Source: Aureobasidium sp. EXF-3400 (Eukaryota; Ascomycota; Dothideomycetes; Dothideales; Saccotheciaceae). Taken from it: 41,997 nt of DNA. The position numbers and the translations under genes are program-made. This document shows, in pieces, positions 30,306 to 41,679 of the stretch. Numbering within the stretch: position 1 is the first letter of the stretch; every line of letters begins with the position of its first letter. Under the pieces are notes generated by a model, which searched no databases, was not told the DNA's origin, and was given only the letters and a program-made list of their open reading frames with translations. The stretch is from assembly GCA_024195585.1 (NCBI GenBank), contig SWBL01000395.1, positions 1 to 41,997 of the forward strand, written 5' to 3'.

Positions 30306-31441
30306 GGACTTAGAGGGTAGAACCGAAACTTCCTAGGAACTAATGACTTGCTTTTCTCTTGTATTTCTTTGAAGCAATGTGCCACCGTCTGCGTATCTTG
30401 CATCCTCGGCCTTGTGCATGGTCTCAATGCTGATCGGACGATCGATCGATTTCTTCCTCCTCTTCAGCTTCAACGGCGAGACAAGCGACTCATACCCTCA
30501 TCGACATCGGCATCATCTTCCGTCTCTCTTTCCGTGACACTGTCATGATCATCTTCCGTCTCTCCTTCCGCGACACTGTCATCGTCCTCCACATCTCCTT
30601 CACTTCCTCCAAAGTGTTATGCTGCTGTCGCTTACCGGGGTACTCGCGCATAGATAACATACTCTATAGTATTGATACTTTTCGAATCGATATAACAGAT
30701 GCTTGTAAGTAAACCTACATGGTTTAGATGTTGAACATACTTGTATCTCTCATATATTTGTTTAGAGCTATAGATAACTATCATTTTTCTGACCTCTGGC
30801 TATTATACAGTAGTCAATAGTACCAACAGATCTTTCTACGGACTATATATTCAATATGAGCCTAGACAGTTTGGCTATCATAGATATACATCTAGTCTTC
30901 CAGTCATAGTAGTATATCTACAACAATGCTTGAAACATCATTTTAGCCACTGCTTAATGCTTAGGAGATGCTTATGATGCTTTATATCTAAGTTGTTCTA
31001 AGGTCTAGTATACTTGGTGATCCGTTTACAATGTTTCTCAGGCAGGACACTGAGCTGCTTCAATCACTAGCCTTCCTTACACTCTCGCCGATGGGTATTC
31101 TGCTACTGCTAGTGCTACTCCTCGACCCTATCTTGTCCGCCAGCCACCTCTTCATCTGTCGCTATAGTCCGCTATCGCTTCCGATACCGTGACAATCCCC
31201 ACCAGTGAGTTCACCGGCCTTGCCGTAATCTTCCCTCGCGCCCCTTCTCTTCACTAACACATGTTGCTCCTCTGCAGGATCTAGCTCACAGCGATAGTGT
31301 CTTTCACTTGCGCATGACAGAAAACTTTCAAGCGCGACTGCTCTTTCTCCGTGCCAACAACAAACTTTTTATATCTCCAGCCAACCTGACAACAAGAAGA
31401 ACACATCACACCGAGATAATCTTTATCTCCCTACTCTCAGC
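30306..31441. other. Gene-poor, partly AT-rich patch
   Basis: 1136 bp without a supported gene. From about 30640 to 31040 it is strongly AT-rich with abundant TA steps, unlike the rest of the window, which suggests an old repeat eroded by RIP-type C-to-T mutation. A 36-bp tandem duplication lies at its left edge (listed separately). The last 180 bp probably hold the leader of the gene at 31442. Confidence 0.5.
30512..30583. repeat. 36-bp tandem duplication with acidic coding potential on minus strand
   Basis: Two adjacent 36-bp units, 30512-30547 and 30548-30583, differ at three positions. On the minus strand they lie in an open frame that reads as acidic repeats of the form D-S-V-x-E-x-E-T-E-D-D, running to a stop near 30465. 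Because 36 is a multiple of three, the duplication keeps frame, as in coding DNA. No start or upstream domain is visible, so it may be a relic of a gene. Confidence 0.7.
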
Positions 31442-32212
31442 ATGGCGGCGCAGTGGCTGGACGAGCTGAAAACAGCCGTGAACCTTTACAATGAAGGCGA
31501 TTTCAGTGGCTGCATTGCACACATCAACACCGTGTTCCGAGACACCACGCCTGGCTACCCACGCACACGCTACTACGCACTTCTAGCATTCTGCACCGAC
31601 AACTGGCGCGAAGCAGAGACAAGTTCGCATCGAGAGCACTGTCCGAACTCGATACTGATTGCAAAGCGATAGGAAATGCGCACCAGAGTAGAATCCACCT
31701 ATGTTCATTGGTGCATTCACAACCCTCCTGACAGTTACCCTGCCGCGGGCAGACTGCGAACCAAACTGCGCGCTATACTCGACGAAGTGGACGAAGATCT
31801 GAAGAGTCGCAGACCTGCCGACTGGGCCGACCACCAACGCCACTGGACTGAGGCTGATGTCGAGGAGCGTGATGCAGAGCGTGAGGCGGCGCTGGCAGAA
31901 GCCATGGCGGAGGATGATGCCGACACTGCTGAAAGAGAGGTGGAAGACGATGCCGAAGCTGCTGAAGGAAAGTTGGAAGACAACGACGAAGTTGCTCAAG
32001 GGCTTAGGGGAAATTAAATTGTGGATTGAGAGTTGAAGAATGATGCCAATGTCGACGAGGCTAAGATTGAACGTCACGCCGAACTGGCCGAAGCCGAAGA
32101 AGAGAGAAACGCCAGCTTGTCGCCCACCAGAATCGAGGCTATTGACAAGGTCTTGGATGCAGAACAATCCTCGAATACAAGTTGCCCGTTTCAATCGAAA
32201 ATCCAGTCTTAA
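31442..32212 (+). pseudogene. Acidic helical protein, gene model interrupted by two in-frame stops
   Basis: Exon 1 (31442-31622) starts MAAQWLDELKTAVNLYNEGDFSGCIAHIN and resembles a TPR-like helical pair. A 66-bp intron (31623-31688, GTTCGC...CAGAG) then joins in phase to STYVHWCIHNPPDSYPAAGRL and a long acidic Glu/Ala/Asp region that looks coiled-coil. That frame hits TAA at 32015-32017 and TGA at 32027-32029, yet continues in the same frame with the same acidic style (KNDANVDEAKIERHAEL) to TAA at 32210-32212. A 42-nt GT/AG segment (31991-32032) would remove both stops, but it is short for an intron. So it is either a gene with a micro-intron or one in early decay. I know similar acidic proteins in ascomycetes but no function. 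Confidence 0.5.
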
Positions 32213-32325
32213 CGTATAGGTTGTTCGTTGCTGCTATGTTTTCGTTCTCGTCCGCTTTCTACATCAGCGCCTAAAATATCTTCGTCGTATATGTAACTTT
32301 TCGTCGTCCACACAGAGAAAGTTCC

Positions 32326-34259
32326 TCAGTCACTGACTCTACGCGAGTCGAAAGCAGCACTCTTCTTCTCAGATTCATCCCAAACAACCTGATCCTCAGA
32401 CATGCCCTCGGCGCTTTCGGGAATGATGGTACCATCGAGCGCCATCATGTCTCTCTCAGCCATCTCCTCAAATCTCAAGCCCATCTGCTTGATGATCTTT
32501 TGATTCTCAGTAGGCCAAACAGAGCAAATAGCATAGTAAATCACAAAACTGGTTGTGAAACTCAACATCCAGCCAAGATGGCCCATGTTAAGAGCAGCGG
32601 TGTCGACTTTGGCGCCCAGGCTGCCTACGAAGCCAGGGAATGGCAAAGCAATACCACAGAGGTAGGCGATAACGGCTTGGATGTTCCAGCCGTATTTGTA
32701 GTAGTAGTGAGGATTTTCTTTACCACCGTTGTAGCAGTGGGCGATGAAGATATTGCCACGTGTTAGGCAGAAGTATTCGCAGACCATGATTGCTACAACC
32801 GAGGCCATGAAGAGACCATATCCGGCGAGGAAAGTGGTGAAAACGGAGGCGGAAGCGAGGATTTTCCATGGGACTATTGTAGTTTTGTTAGCAGGTGATT
32901 CGATGCGAACAGACGATAAGGAGGCTTACCGATAGCGAAACCCAGGCAGGTAACGAGGAATTGTCCGCGGGGAATGGTGATGTAGCGAGGGAACAACATG
33001 CTAGAGTCTGAACCAAAGGGAATCATGTTGGCGGCAACATTGGTTCCCAGAAGACTGACTGCCCAGCACCCAGCAGTAAGGAAGACAGCAAAGCGAACAT
33101 CACTTCTCCAGTATCTGGTCATGATTGCGTCAAGGAGATCCCATTGGTTCCACAGCGACAAACCCCATGCGTTGTTGATGGCAGCGGTGGACAAGATACC
33201 CAGACTGGCAGAGAGAGTGACGGCGATGGGGTTGGTAATCATCTGCGACCACATAGCACCGGATTTCGTCTTTGACCATCTGGCAATGTCGGGCTGATTG
33301 GTGATCAAAGTGGCAGTGTTTCCGAGACCAGCATTGACGGCGTTCATGAAGAACCATCCCCACTTTCCAGATGCGCTTACTCCAGCAGCTTCGGAGAGTT
33401 TGCTGGTACCCAGCTCGCCATGAGTGTTGGCCATGCAGAAGATGAAGAGTCCCCACACAGCTGGGATCATGAGTGCCGTCTTGACGTTGAAGAAAGTACG
33501 GAGCTGGTAAGGACGCATCATGGCCAGAGGGAAGTGTGCCAGCCAGAAGATGAAGAATGCGAGCATGCCTGCAGAGGTGATTCCCTGGGACTTGGGGATG
33601 TGGTTTGGGATGTCGGTGTAGTTGTGTCCAAAGACGGCCCTGAGCATGTTTGCAACGAGTGAGGCACCTGAGAAGGCTTGTACACCGAACCAGACGCTAA
33701 TTGACAAGTGTGTTAGACATGCGAGGCTTCAAAATTGCCAAAATGCAAACTTACATCGCCAAAATTGCTCTAGCACCCACAAAGTAGTAAGACCCCCACA
33801 TACCAAAGACACTCCTCGCGACGATTGGATAGCCCAAGTGATAAACAGAGGCTGCGCGCGAGTTGAACAGCATGGCAATAGAGCTGATGAACTGGGAGAT
33901 AAAGATGGCCAGGATGGCCTGCCAGTAGTTGAGGCCAATACCGATCAAACTCGAGCCCAGGGTCCAGTTGCCAAACGACAAGGCGAAGTAGAAGATAACA
34001 TAGTTGTACCCTACACCTCGATTAGACATCCGTATTCAGGAATGTCCAAGGGGTACTTACACCTCCAGGTGCGCTTTTCGGGGGGTGTCGGGTCAAGATC
34101 CTCGTTCGACCAGGTCGGTCCCGTCTCTCCATGTGAATGGCGGTCCAGTGCTGTATCTGGAACGAGAACCCATTGCTTGAAGTTATCCCAGCTCTTGAAG
34201 GCGTTGACAGCATTCTTTTTCTTCTCCATGGCTGAAGCCTTTGCGGTTGAGAAAGTCAT
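32326..34259 (-). CDS. NCS1 family nucleobase/allantoin/nucleoside permease
   Basis: Plasma-membrane H+ symporter of the fungal Fur type (uracil, uridine, allantoin or purine uptake). Exons 34259-34061, 34010-33755, 33696-32930 and 32873-32326 give 589 residues, a normal length. The first intron restores the RTWRWYNYVIFYFALSFG core. The usual 12 hydrophobic segments follow, with family landmarks SFGNWTLGSSLIGIGLNYWQ, FFMNAVNAGLGN, ITNQPDIARWSKT and NPIAVTLSASLGIL. The long hydrophilic N- and C-termini are typical. The substrate cannot be told from sequence alone. A cluster of GATA-type sites just upstream suggests nitrogen control. It diverges from the AYR1-like gene. Confidence 0.9.
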
Positions 34260-35281
34260 GGTTGGGCGATCGCTGAGAAGATTGTCCAGAGAACGGGCGA
34301 GGATGCAGGCGCAAGCCGTCCTTTATCTGTGCAGCGTGCCTTATCTGATAGCGACAGAGATAGCGGCGACGAGACAGAAAGAAGGGGAAGAAGGAGAGAA
34401 AAATCCGGAGCAACCAAAGGTCAAAAGTACACGGCTCTGAGCCGACGGGTTTAGGGCGGGCTTTAGTTACAATTTTAATGGTGATAAGAGTAGCTACTGT
34501 TGTACGTGTAGGTTTTAGTTTTACCGCCGTCGATGGTTCGGTGTCATGGTTGACGGTGCTTTTTTTCGACAACCGTGCTGTAACCGCGCGCACGCTGCGT
34601 GAGGAGAAAACCAGGCTCCTCGGCAGGCATGACCTCCTACCTAAAGCAGTTGGCTCTGAACCTGTCGCGTGCCCTTCCTACTTCGAAAGGAGGAAGGATT
34701 GGCATAACAAATGCAACATCGAAGGCGATTGTACACCATGTCCTCGCAAGGCCAGCGATTCGATCTCCCGGCTGCAGCCACACGTGCAGAACTCAAGGTC
34801 TGGAACTCACCGATTTCGACTTGGGGCTCAGGCCGGCCTTTTTCACGGTCCATCTTTTTTTATGTGCGATGGCCTGTGGGGTTTGACGTCTGGGGGATCT
34901 GGTAATCTTGCTGCGGGCAAGACTTCAACATCTCTACCGCTTCCAACGTGTCTATCACGCAGGAGCGTACAGAACGATAGCACATCCCAATGAGGAGCGT
35001 CAATCGAATGAAGCATCCCATCGTCTCGCTTCTTTCTAGATTTCATTACCTGATAAACTGTGCCTGTCGTTGTCCTCCCAAGGCTTTAGCCTCTCGGCAG
35101 CTTGGCCGGGCTTTACGAGAAGCGCCACAGCCGGTCAGGGTCAACCTGTCAGCAACGATCTGTGCCGAGGATTTATTGAGTCGTGAATCGGGATCGGCGA
35201 GAGATATGCCGAACAGCTTTGGATACAAGACCGAGGTATCGCTCAAGCTCTGAAGCATCTCACATATCACGAAAGGCAACC
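34260..35281. other. Divergent intergenic region, NCS1 permease / AYR1-like
   Basis: About 1 kb between divergent starts. The left quarter holds the GATA cluster. Frames of up to 170 codons cross it but lack motifs, and one merely extends the AYR1-like frame upstream without an ATG that fits the family start. Nothing else recognised. Confidence 0.45.
34323..34487 (-). promoter_or_regulatory. GATA-factor site cluster upstream of the NCS1 permease
   Basis: Five HGATAR-type sites lie within 165 bp, 64-228 bp upstream of the permease start: TTATCT at 34323-34328 and 34341-34346 (AGATAA on the minus strand), TGATAG at 34346-34351, AGATAG at 34358-34363 and TGATAA at 34482-34487. Clusters of such sites are bound by AreA/NIT2 in Aspergillus and Neurospora and give derepression of nitrogen-source transporters. 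Function here is inferred from site density and gene type. Confidence 0.5.
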
Positions 35282-36179
35282 ATGTCCCAGAAGACTATCC
35301 TAATCACCGGCACAAACCCTGGCGGTATTGGTAATTCGCTTGCCCGCGAGTTCCATGCCAAAGGTCTCCGCGTATTCGCAACTGCCAGAAACACTGACAG
35401 CATCAAAGACCTTGCCGATCTGGGCATCGAAACGCTGTCGCTCGAAGTCACCGAACCGGAAAGCATCAAGGCTTTGAAAGAGGAGGTTGCATCGCGCACA
35501 AGTGGAAAGCTCGACTACCTTATCAACAACGCTGGTCGCAATTACACTGTCCCTGCGACGGACATTGACTTTGAGCAAGTCCAGCTGACATACGAGGTCA
35601 ACGTGTTTGGTGTCATGCGCATGTGTCAAGCATTCACACCCTTGTTGATCGAGGCTAAGGGAACGATCGTCCAAATCGGTAGTCTGGCAGGCGTGATGCC
35701 ATACGTCTTTGGCAGCGTGTACAATTCGACAAAGGCTGCCTTGCACTCTTACAGCAACACCCTCAGAGTCGAACTGGAGCCATTCGATGTCAAGGTCGTC
35801 ACAGTCGTGACTGGAGGCGTCAAGAGCAGGATTGCAAGGAACGACTGGCAGCTGCCTAGAGACTCCATCTACCTGCCCATCGAGGCTGAATATTTGAGAC
35901 GCACAAAACACTCGCAAGAGGTCGGCATGCCCAACGAACAGTACGCAAAGTCCGTTGTGAGCCAAGTGCTCGGCGGCCGTCACAAGAGACAATTCTGGGA
36001 AGGATCGTTCTCGTACATTGTCTGGTTCTTGAACACCTTCATGCCAGCCAAAATCTTCGTAAGTGGATTGAACGTGTGTGCAGAGACACACACTGACTTG
36101 TTTTTAACAGGACTACCTCTTCTGGCGCAACTTTGGCATGTGGAAGCTCAGAGAGGCTCACACCAAGAAACTCGCTTGA
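35282..36179 (+). CDS. Short-chain dehydrogenase, Ayr1-like (1-acyl-DHAP reductase)
   Basis: NADPH-dependent SDR that, in yeast Ayr1, reduces 1-acyl-dihydroxyacetone phosphate to lysophosphatidate at ER and lipid droplets. Exons 35282-36058 and 36111-36179 give 281 residues. The cofactor motif reads TGTNPGGIG near residues 9-17, followed by NNAGRNY and the catalytic Ser / Tyr-x-x-x-Lys set (IGSLAGVMPYVFGSVYNSTKAAL, Tyr152 approximately). The C-terminal part (FWEGSFSYIVWFLNTFMPAKIFDYLFWRNFG, read in pieces) is hydrophobic and aromatic, matching the membrane-associated tail of Ayr1. The ATG at 35282 is chosen because the family begins directly with the Rossmann strand. SDR status is certain; the exact substrate is by similarity. 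Confidence 0.87.
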
Positions 36180-36567
36180 ACAAGATCAGGACTGCTTCCC
36201 CATGTGCTAAAGTTTGTAACTTCTACCCTATCCCTGCGAAGGCATACAGCGACGTCCTCGCTATTCAAAGGCACGATAATCTCTAGATTCGAGATGCATC
36301 CAAAGAGAGCCCGGAACGTATCGTATCTCGATGGATACTATCTTGTCTCTTAAACGCATTGTGTATTGTTATATTCATTCCTACGCGTTACAAAATCTTG
36401 CACACGAGGAGGTGCAAAGATAACGGAGAGCTGGGCTTCTTGCGAAAATGTGCAGAGCAAGAAGCCAGCAATGCTTTAATATACCCAGAGAACAGAGTCA
36501 AAACTCATTACAATCGTCAATGCTTATCAACATACACCACAAGCCGTGCATTCAAGCGTCAATGTGT
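36180..36567. other. Convergent 3' region, AYR1-like / CLPX
   Basis: 388 bp between converging stops. It is composition-wise like untranslated sequence, with no gene, RNA or repeat recognised. Confidence 0.45.
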
Positions 36568-38400
36568 TCACGTAAACCCAGCAGCGGTCGCCTTCTGTCG
36601 GTATTCCTCAAAGGTCGTGGCGTGTCCACCCCGGCTGTTTGCCCTTGCTCTGCGCTCGAAGTCGCTTTCCATGGGTTCTTCGCCACGTTTGCGATCTTCC
36701 CATTCTTCCTCCTGTCTTGCAATCAGAGCATTGAACCTTATCTTGCCATCTCGAGTAAAGTATAGTGCTGGAGAATTTCGCTTTGCTACATCCTCGGTCA
36801 CGGCAATGTGTTTAATGTCTGAGCCAGGTGCTTCGAACATGCTTTCTCCAAGCAGCCTCTCCAGTACGGTGCGAAGACCTCTGGCACCAGTTCCCATAGC
36901 GAAGGCAGTCTCTGCGATAGCGTGAAGAGCGGCCGTCGTGATTCTCAGCTCTATTGAGGAAAGTCGGAAGAGCTGTTCGTACTGCTTTAGCAACGAGTTT
37001 CGAGGCTCGGTAAGAACTTTGACCAAAGCATCCACGTCCAGCGCGGAAAGCGCACAAGAGATGGGTATACGACCGACTAACTCAGGAATCATGCCATACT
37101 TTTGCAGGTCTTGCGGCTCGACGAGGTCCAAGATATTGTATGTAGCCTTCTTGCTTTCCAGAGAAGGATTATATGAGTCGTCCTCGGAAGCCGGTGGCAT
37201 GTAATAAGGGAGATGTTTGCGGATCATTTCGTCGTCATCGGTGATTGTTGTCTCCTGAGCTCCGCCATCTTGAGCAGTACTTGAACGTACATTAGCACCA
37301 AATCCAATGCCTCCTTTTGCTACACGATCGAGAATGGTTTTGTGCAGACCACTGAATGCACCCGTGCATATGAAGAGAATATTGCTTGTGTTCACATTGA
37401 AGACTTCACTCTTTCCTGGTGTCTGTCCCATGCCTCCAGCCGCACCCCCACCACTTAGCGGGCTGTTCGTGAGGGAGCCGTTCGGGTATTGGTTATTGCG
37501 GTTTGGGTTGTTCCCTCTTTCTTGTTTGGCCTGAATTTGTAGTGTGGTGCCCTCGATGATCTTCAGCAAAGCCTGCTGCACCCCTTCTCCCCCAACATCT
37601 TTCCCATTCGACACCTTGGCTGTAGCGATCTTGTCAATCTCATCGAGACATATGATACCATGTTCAGCCTTTTCTACGTCGTAGTTTGCGGCGGCCAGCA
37701 GCCGTTGTACACACACATCTGCGTCCTCGCCGATATAGCCTGCTGATGTAAACGGGGTGCAGTCTGACATGCTTATTGGCACGTCAAGTACGCGCGCCAG
37801 CGTTTTTGCCATGAGTGTTTTGCCGACTCCTGATGGACCAAGTAGCATGATGTTGGACTTTTCGATGGTCAAGGGAGATTGGTCGTCTAAAGAAGAGTGC
37901 GATGGAGGTGGAGACGGTGGAACCCAAGCGTGTATTGTGGAATGGTGGCCCGGGAACTCATCTGTCCGCAGTGATTAGCAGATGTGGTAGTGGTTTACCG
38001 AACAGTATCAACCTTCTACAGGATGCCGTGATCTCCTAGCCTGGCGCTCAAGTATCTCTTGTGCTTCCTCATGTTGACGCTGGATCTCCTGAATCCTTTG
38101 ATAGTGATTGTAGATCGTTGAGCTGAGTACCTTCTTCGCTCTCTCCTGGCCAACTACGAACTGGTCCAAATGCTTTTTAAGGGCACGCGGGGTGATCTTT
38201 GGTGCGCCGATGTTAGAGGCTTTTCGCAGAGGGCCCTCGGTATCGCCTGGCTCATAGTAGCCAGTGAATCCTTGACCAGAGAAACTAGATCGAAAGTCGG
38301 AGGAGCTCGACAAGGCGACCGCGGTCGAATGCAAGCTTCTTGTACAGCGGTATGCTACCCGGGCCCGGCGAGGACTAGACCGACTCGGTGCGGCGAGCAT
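36568..38400 (-). CDS. MCX1: Mitochondrial ClpX-type AAA+ unfoldase (Mcx1)
   Basis: ATP-dependent unfoldase of the mitochondrial matrix, acting alone or with ClpP. Exons 38400-38013 and 37961-36568 give 593 residues; the 51-bp intron has a weak GTTGAT donor, but reading on meets a stop. The N-terminus ([17 protein letters not shown]) is a presequence, and the bacterial zinc-binding domain is absent, as in other mitochondrial forms. Motifs: [17 protein letters not shown] near 74-90, Walker A GPSGVGKT at 171-178, pore loop GYIG at 204-207 (GYVG in bacteria), Walker B ICLDEID at 233-239, an IGF loop at 348-350, and sensor-2 [16 protein letters not shown] Gly/Asn-rich insert occurs at 279-312. 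The IGF loop suggests a ClpP partner. Confidence 0.92.
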
Positions 38401-39056
38401 GATGGGAAGAGAGAAGCAACGAGATACGATGAGAGCAGCCTACCTGAAGACTCCGCACAGCACTCCTACAAAGATCGATGATGGCTGGTGAGTGATTCGA
38501 GGTGGTGATGCATTGATTCATGGGTTCCCCGAGTCCCCCGCAACTCGAGGAGATAACGGACGAGAGCAAATGTGGCTTGGGCCAAGAGTTTTGATAGGCT
38601 GCCCGGATGCTTGTCCGACGAACGCCCCTGCAGCCTACGAGGCAAATGGAGTGTGCTTGTCCCTAGCCACTTGTATCAATGGTCGTCTCAACAGCTCAGA
38701 AGCTGAAGGATGGGTTGTCGAGGCATGCAAGGCTGTTGAACGCCAGATGATCGTCGTGGTGGTCGACTCTAGACCCCAGCGAGTTCACGTTGGACAGAAA
38801 AGCCAAATGTTGAGCAGCCTCACAAAAAAGTCGGGCCGAAGTGGAGCTAGTTATGCGGGATAGCATCATAATCCTAGCGGGGAGCTGGAGAAGTGGTGAG
38901 CTGCGAGCTGGGGGTGGAGGAAAGAACGAGCATCACTTTGCTGCATCAAAACCCTGACTCTGGCTGCTTCTCCTGCCCTTTCGTTCCTTCCCTATATATA
39001 CCTCTTGTCTCGACAAGATCTTTCCTAATCCATTGTCGCTCACAGAGGAACCCATC
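38401..39056. promoter_or_regulatory. Divergent promoter, CLPX / branching enzyme, with TATA box
   Basis: 656 bp between divergent starts. TATATATA at 38993-39000, 57 bp before the branching-enzyme ATG, is a clear TATA box, fitting a regulated storage-carbohydrate gene. The 123-codon frame at 38492-38863 has no recognisable content and is left out. Confidence 0.55.
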
Positions 39057-41383
39057 ATGGATCCCATCAACCAGAATTCCGACAACACCATCGCCGGCCA
39101 CACAGCCGACGACATTCCCAATGACGGCACTGGTATGTCCGACATCCCCTCTCTCTGGTCAGCGACTAACACACAAGTTTTGTAGGCGTTGTCAAGCTCG
39201 ATCCTTGGCTCTCACCCTTCAAGGACGCCCTCAAGAGCAGATACTCTAAGGCCCAGCAGTGGATCAAGACCATCGACGAGACTGAAGGCGGTCTCGAAAA
39301 GTTCAGTCGAGTAAGTCAAGTCCTATTCGCTCCCCTTAGCACCAAGATCTCTTGCGCTAACACTCTGTGACCAGGGCTATGAGACTCTAGGCTTCAACGT
39401 CAAGCCCAATGGCGACATAGTGTACCGCGAATGGGCCCAGAGTGCTCTCAGAGCCTACCTTATTGGCGACTTCAGTATGATCACACCCACTAGCCAATGC
39501 TTGTTAATTCAGCTAACCAGTTGCTAGACAACTGGAACCGCGACGCGCATGAGATGAAGAAGAACCAGTACGGCGTCTTCGAGATCACCTTGCCTCAGCA
39601 GAACGGCAAGCCCGCCATTGCCCACGACTCAAAGGTCAAGGTCTCGTTTGTCGTACCCAACGATCACGCCAGACAAGAGCGCATTCCTGCCTGGATTACC
39701 AGAGTCACCCAAGACCTGAACGTCTCCCCCGTCTACGATGCGCGCTTCTGGAACCCTCCTAAGAACGAGCGTTACACCTTCAAGCACCCCAAGCCCCCGA
39801 AGCCAAAGAGCGCTCGCATCTACGAAGCCCACGTCGGTATCTCGTCGCCAGACCCAAAGGTCGCTACCTACAAAGAGTTCACACAAAACACATTGCCCAG
39901 AATTCACCACTTGGGCTACAATGTCATTCAGCTCATGGCTATCATGGAGCATGCATACTACGCCAGTTTCGGCTACCAGATCAACAGCTTCTTTGCTGCA
40001 AGCAGTCGCTATGGTCTGCCCGACGAGCTGAAAGAGCTTATCGACACTGCCCACAGCTTGGGTATCACTGTCTTGTTGGATGTTGTTCACAGTCACGCTT
40101 CAAAGAATGTGCTTGACGGTCTGAACGAGTTCGATGGTAGCGATCACCTCTACTTCCACGAGGGCGCAAGAGGTAGACACGAGCTTTGGGACAGCAGACT
40201 GTTCAACTACGGCCACCACGAGGTCCTGCGATTCCTGTTGAGCAACCTCCGCTTCTGGATGGAGGAGTACAACTTTGACGGTTTCCGTTTCGACGGTGTC
40301 ACCAGCATGCTCTACACCCACCACGGAATTGGAACGGGCTTCTCTGGAGGCTACCACGAGTACTTCGGCCCCGGAGTCGACGAGGACGGTGTCGTCTACC
40401 TCATGATTGCCAACGAGATGTTGCACTCGCTCTACCCCGACTCAATCACTATTGCCGAAGATGTCTCAGGTATGCCTGCTCTCTGCGTGGCCCTTTCTCT
40501 CGGCGGTGTCGGCTTTGACTACAGACTTGCCATGGCCATTCCTGATTTGTACATCAAGTGGCTGAAGGAGAAGGAGGACATTGACTGGGACATGGGCGCC
40601 CTGGCGTTTACCCTTACAAACAGAAGACACGGCGAAAAGACCATCGCATACGCAGAGTCTCACGATCAGGCTCTGGTCGGTGACAAGACTCTTCTATTCT
40701 GGCTGTGTGATGCCGAGATGTACACCAACATGTCAACCTTGAGCGAGTTCACTCCCGTCATTGAGCGTGGTATGGCGCTCCACAAGATGATCCGTCTCAT
40801 CACTCATGGTCTTGGAGGTGAGGGCTACCTCAACTTCGAAGGCAACGAGTTCGGACACCCTGAGTGGCTCGACTTCCCTCGTGAGGGTAACGGCAACAGC
40901 TTCCACTACGCTCGCCGTCAATTCAACCTGGTTGACGACAAGATGCTCCGCTACCACTTCTTGAACGACTTTGACAGCAAGATGCAGTGGACCGAGGAAA
41001 AGTATGGTTGGTTGCACTCTGAGCAGGCATACATCTCTCTCAAGAATGAGAACGACAAGGTCATTGTCTTTGAGCGTGCCGGTCTGCTCTGGATCTTCAA
41101 CTTCCACCCCACAAACAGTTACACCGACTACCGTGTTGGTGTTGAGCAAGGAGGTACTTACCGCATCGTCCTGAACTCCGACAGCAAGTCATTCGGCGGT
41201 TTGGAACGTGTCGACGAGAGCACACGCTTCTTCACCACGGACTTTGCCTGGAACGACAGAAAGAACTTCCTCCAGGTCTACATCCCTACGAGAACAGCCA
41301 TTGTAAGTTTGAATCCAGAGCTCTGTCTGGATGACTAGTTGCTAACAACATTGCAGGTTCTCGCTCTCGAATCCACCCTGTAA
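39057..41383 (+). CDS. GLC3: 1,4-alpha-glucan (glycogen) branching enzyme
   Basis: GH13 enzyme that cuts alpha-1,4 chains and rejoins them by alpha-1,6 bonds to branch glycogen, in the cytosol. Five exons, 39057-39132, 39186-39310, 39375-39474, 39528-41302 and 41357-41383, give 700 residues, a normal length. The N-terminal carbohydrate-binding module ([26 protein letters not shown], seen in parts) leads into the catalytic barrel. Catalytic residues: nucleophile Asp356 in [10 protein letters not shown], acid/base Glu411 in IAEDVSGMP, and Asp480 in [21 protein letters not shown] and [18 protein letters not shown] are family-specific. The last exon encodes only VLALESTL and the stop. Confidence 0.97.
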
Positions 41384-41679
41384 TGGAGCGCCTGATCTTG
41401 TTTGCTTTTCTATGATATCTAATCCCAAGGGAATGACGAGATGAGAGAATGACTCGACTTTTAGATTGCACCTTTTGTGTTTACCAAAGAAGCAAGAAGA
41501 AAAAACACCCACATCATTACTGTTATACTCATTGCTTTACTGCACCCCAATCGTGTCTTCCATAACGTTTCGTATCTAGGTTTGACTTTACTTTGTCGCC
41601 GACTGGTCAACCAGTCTCCAGCAGGGCGAGAAAGTTACCAGGATATAATCGATTACGCTCGAGCCACATCTCATCTATA

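Noticed and set aside
38492..38863. 123-codon frame between CLPX and branching enzyme
   Set aside because: No recognisable motif, no suitable intron pattern, and it lies in a divergent promoter; considered chance.
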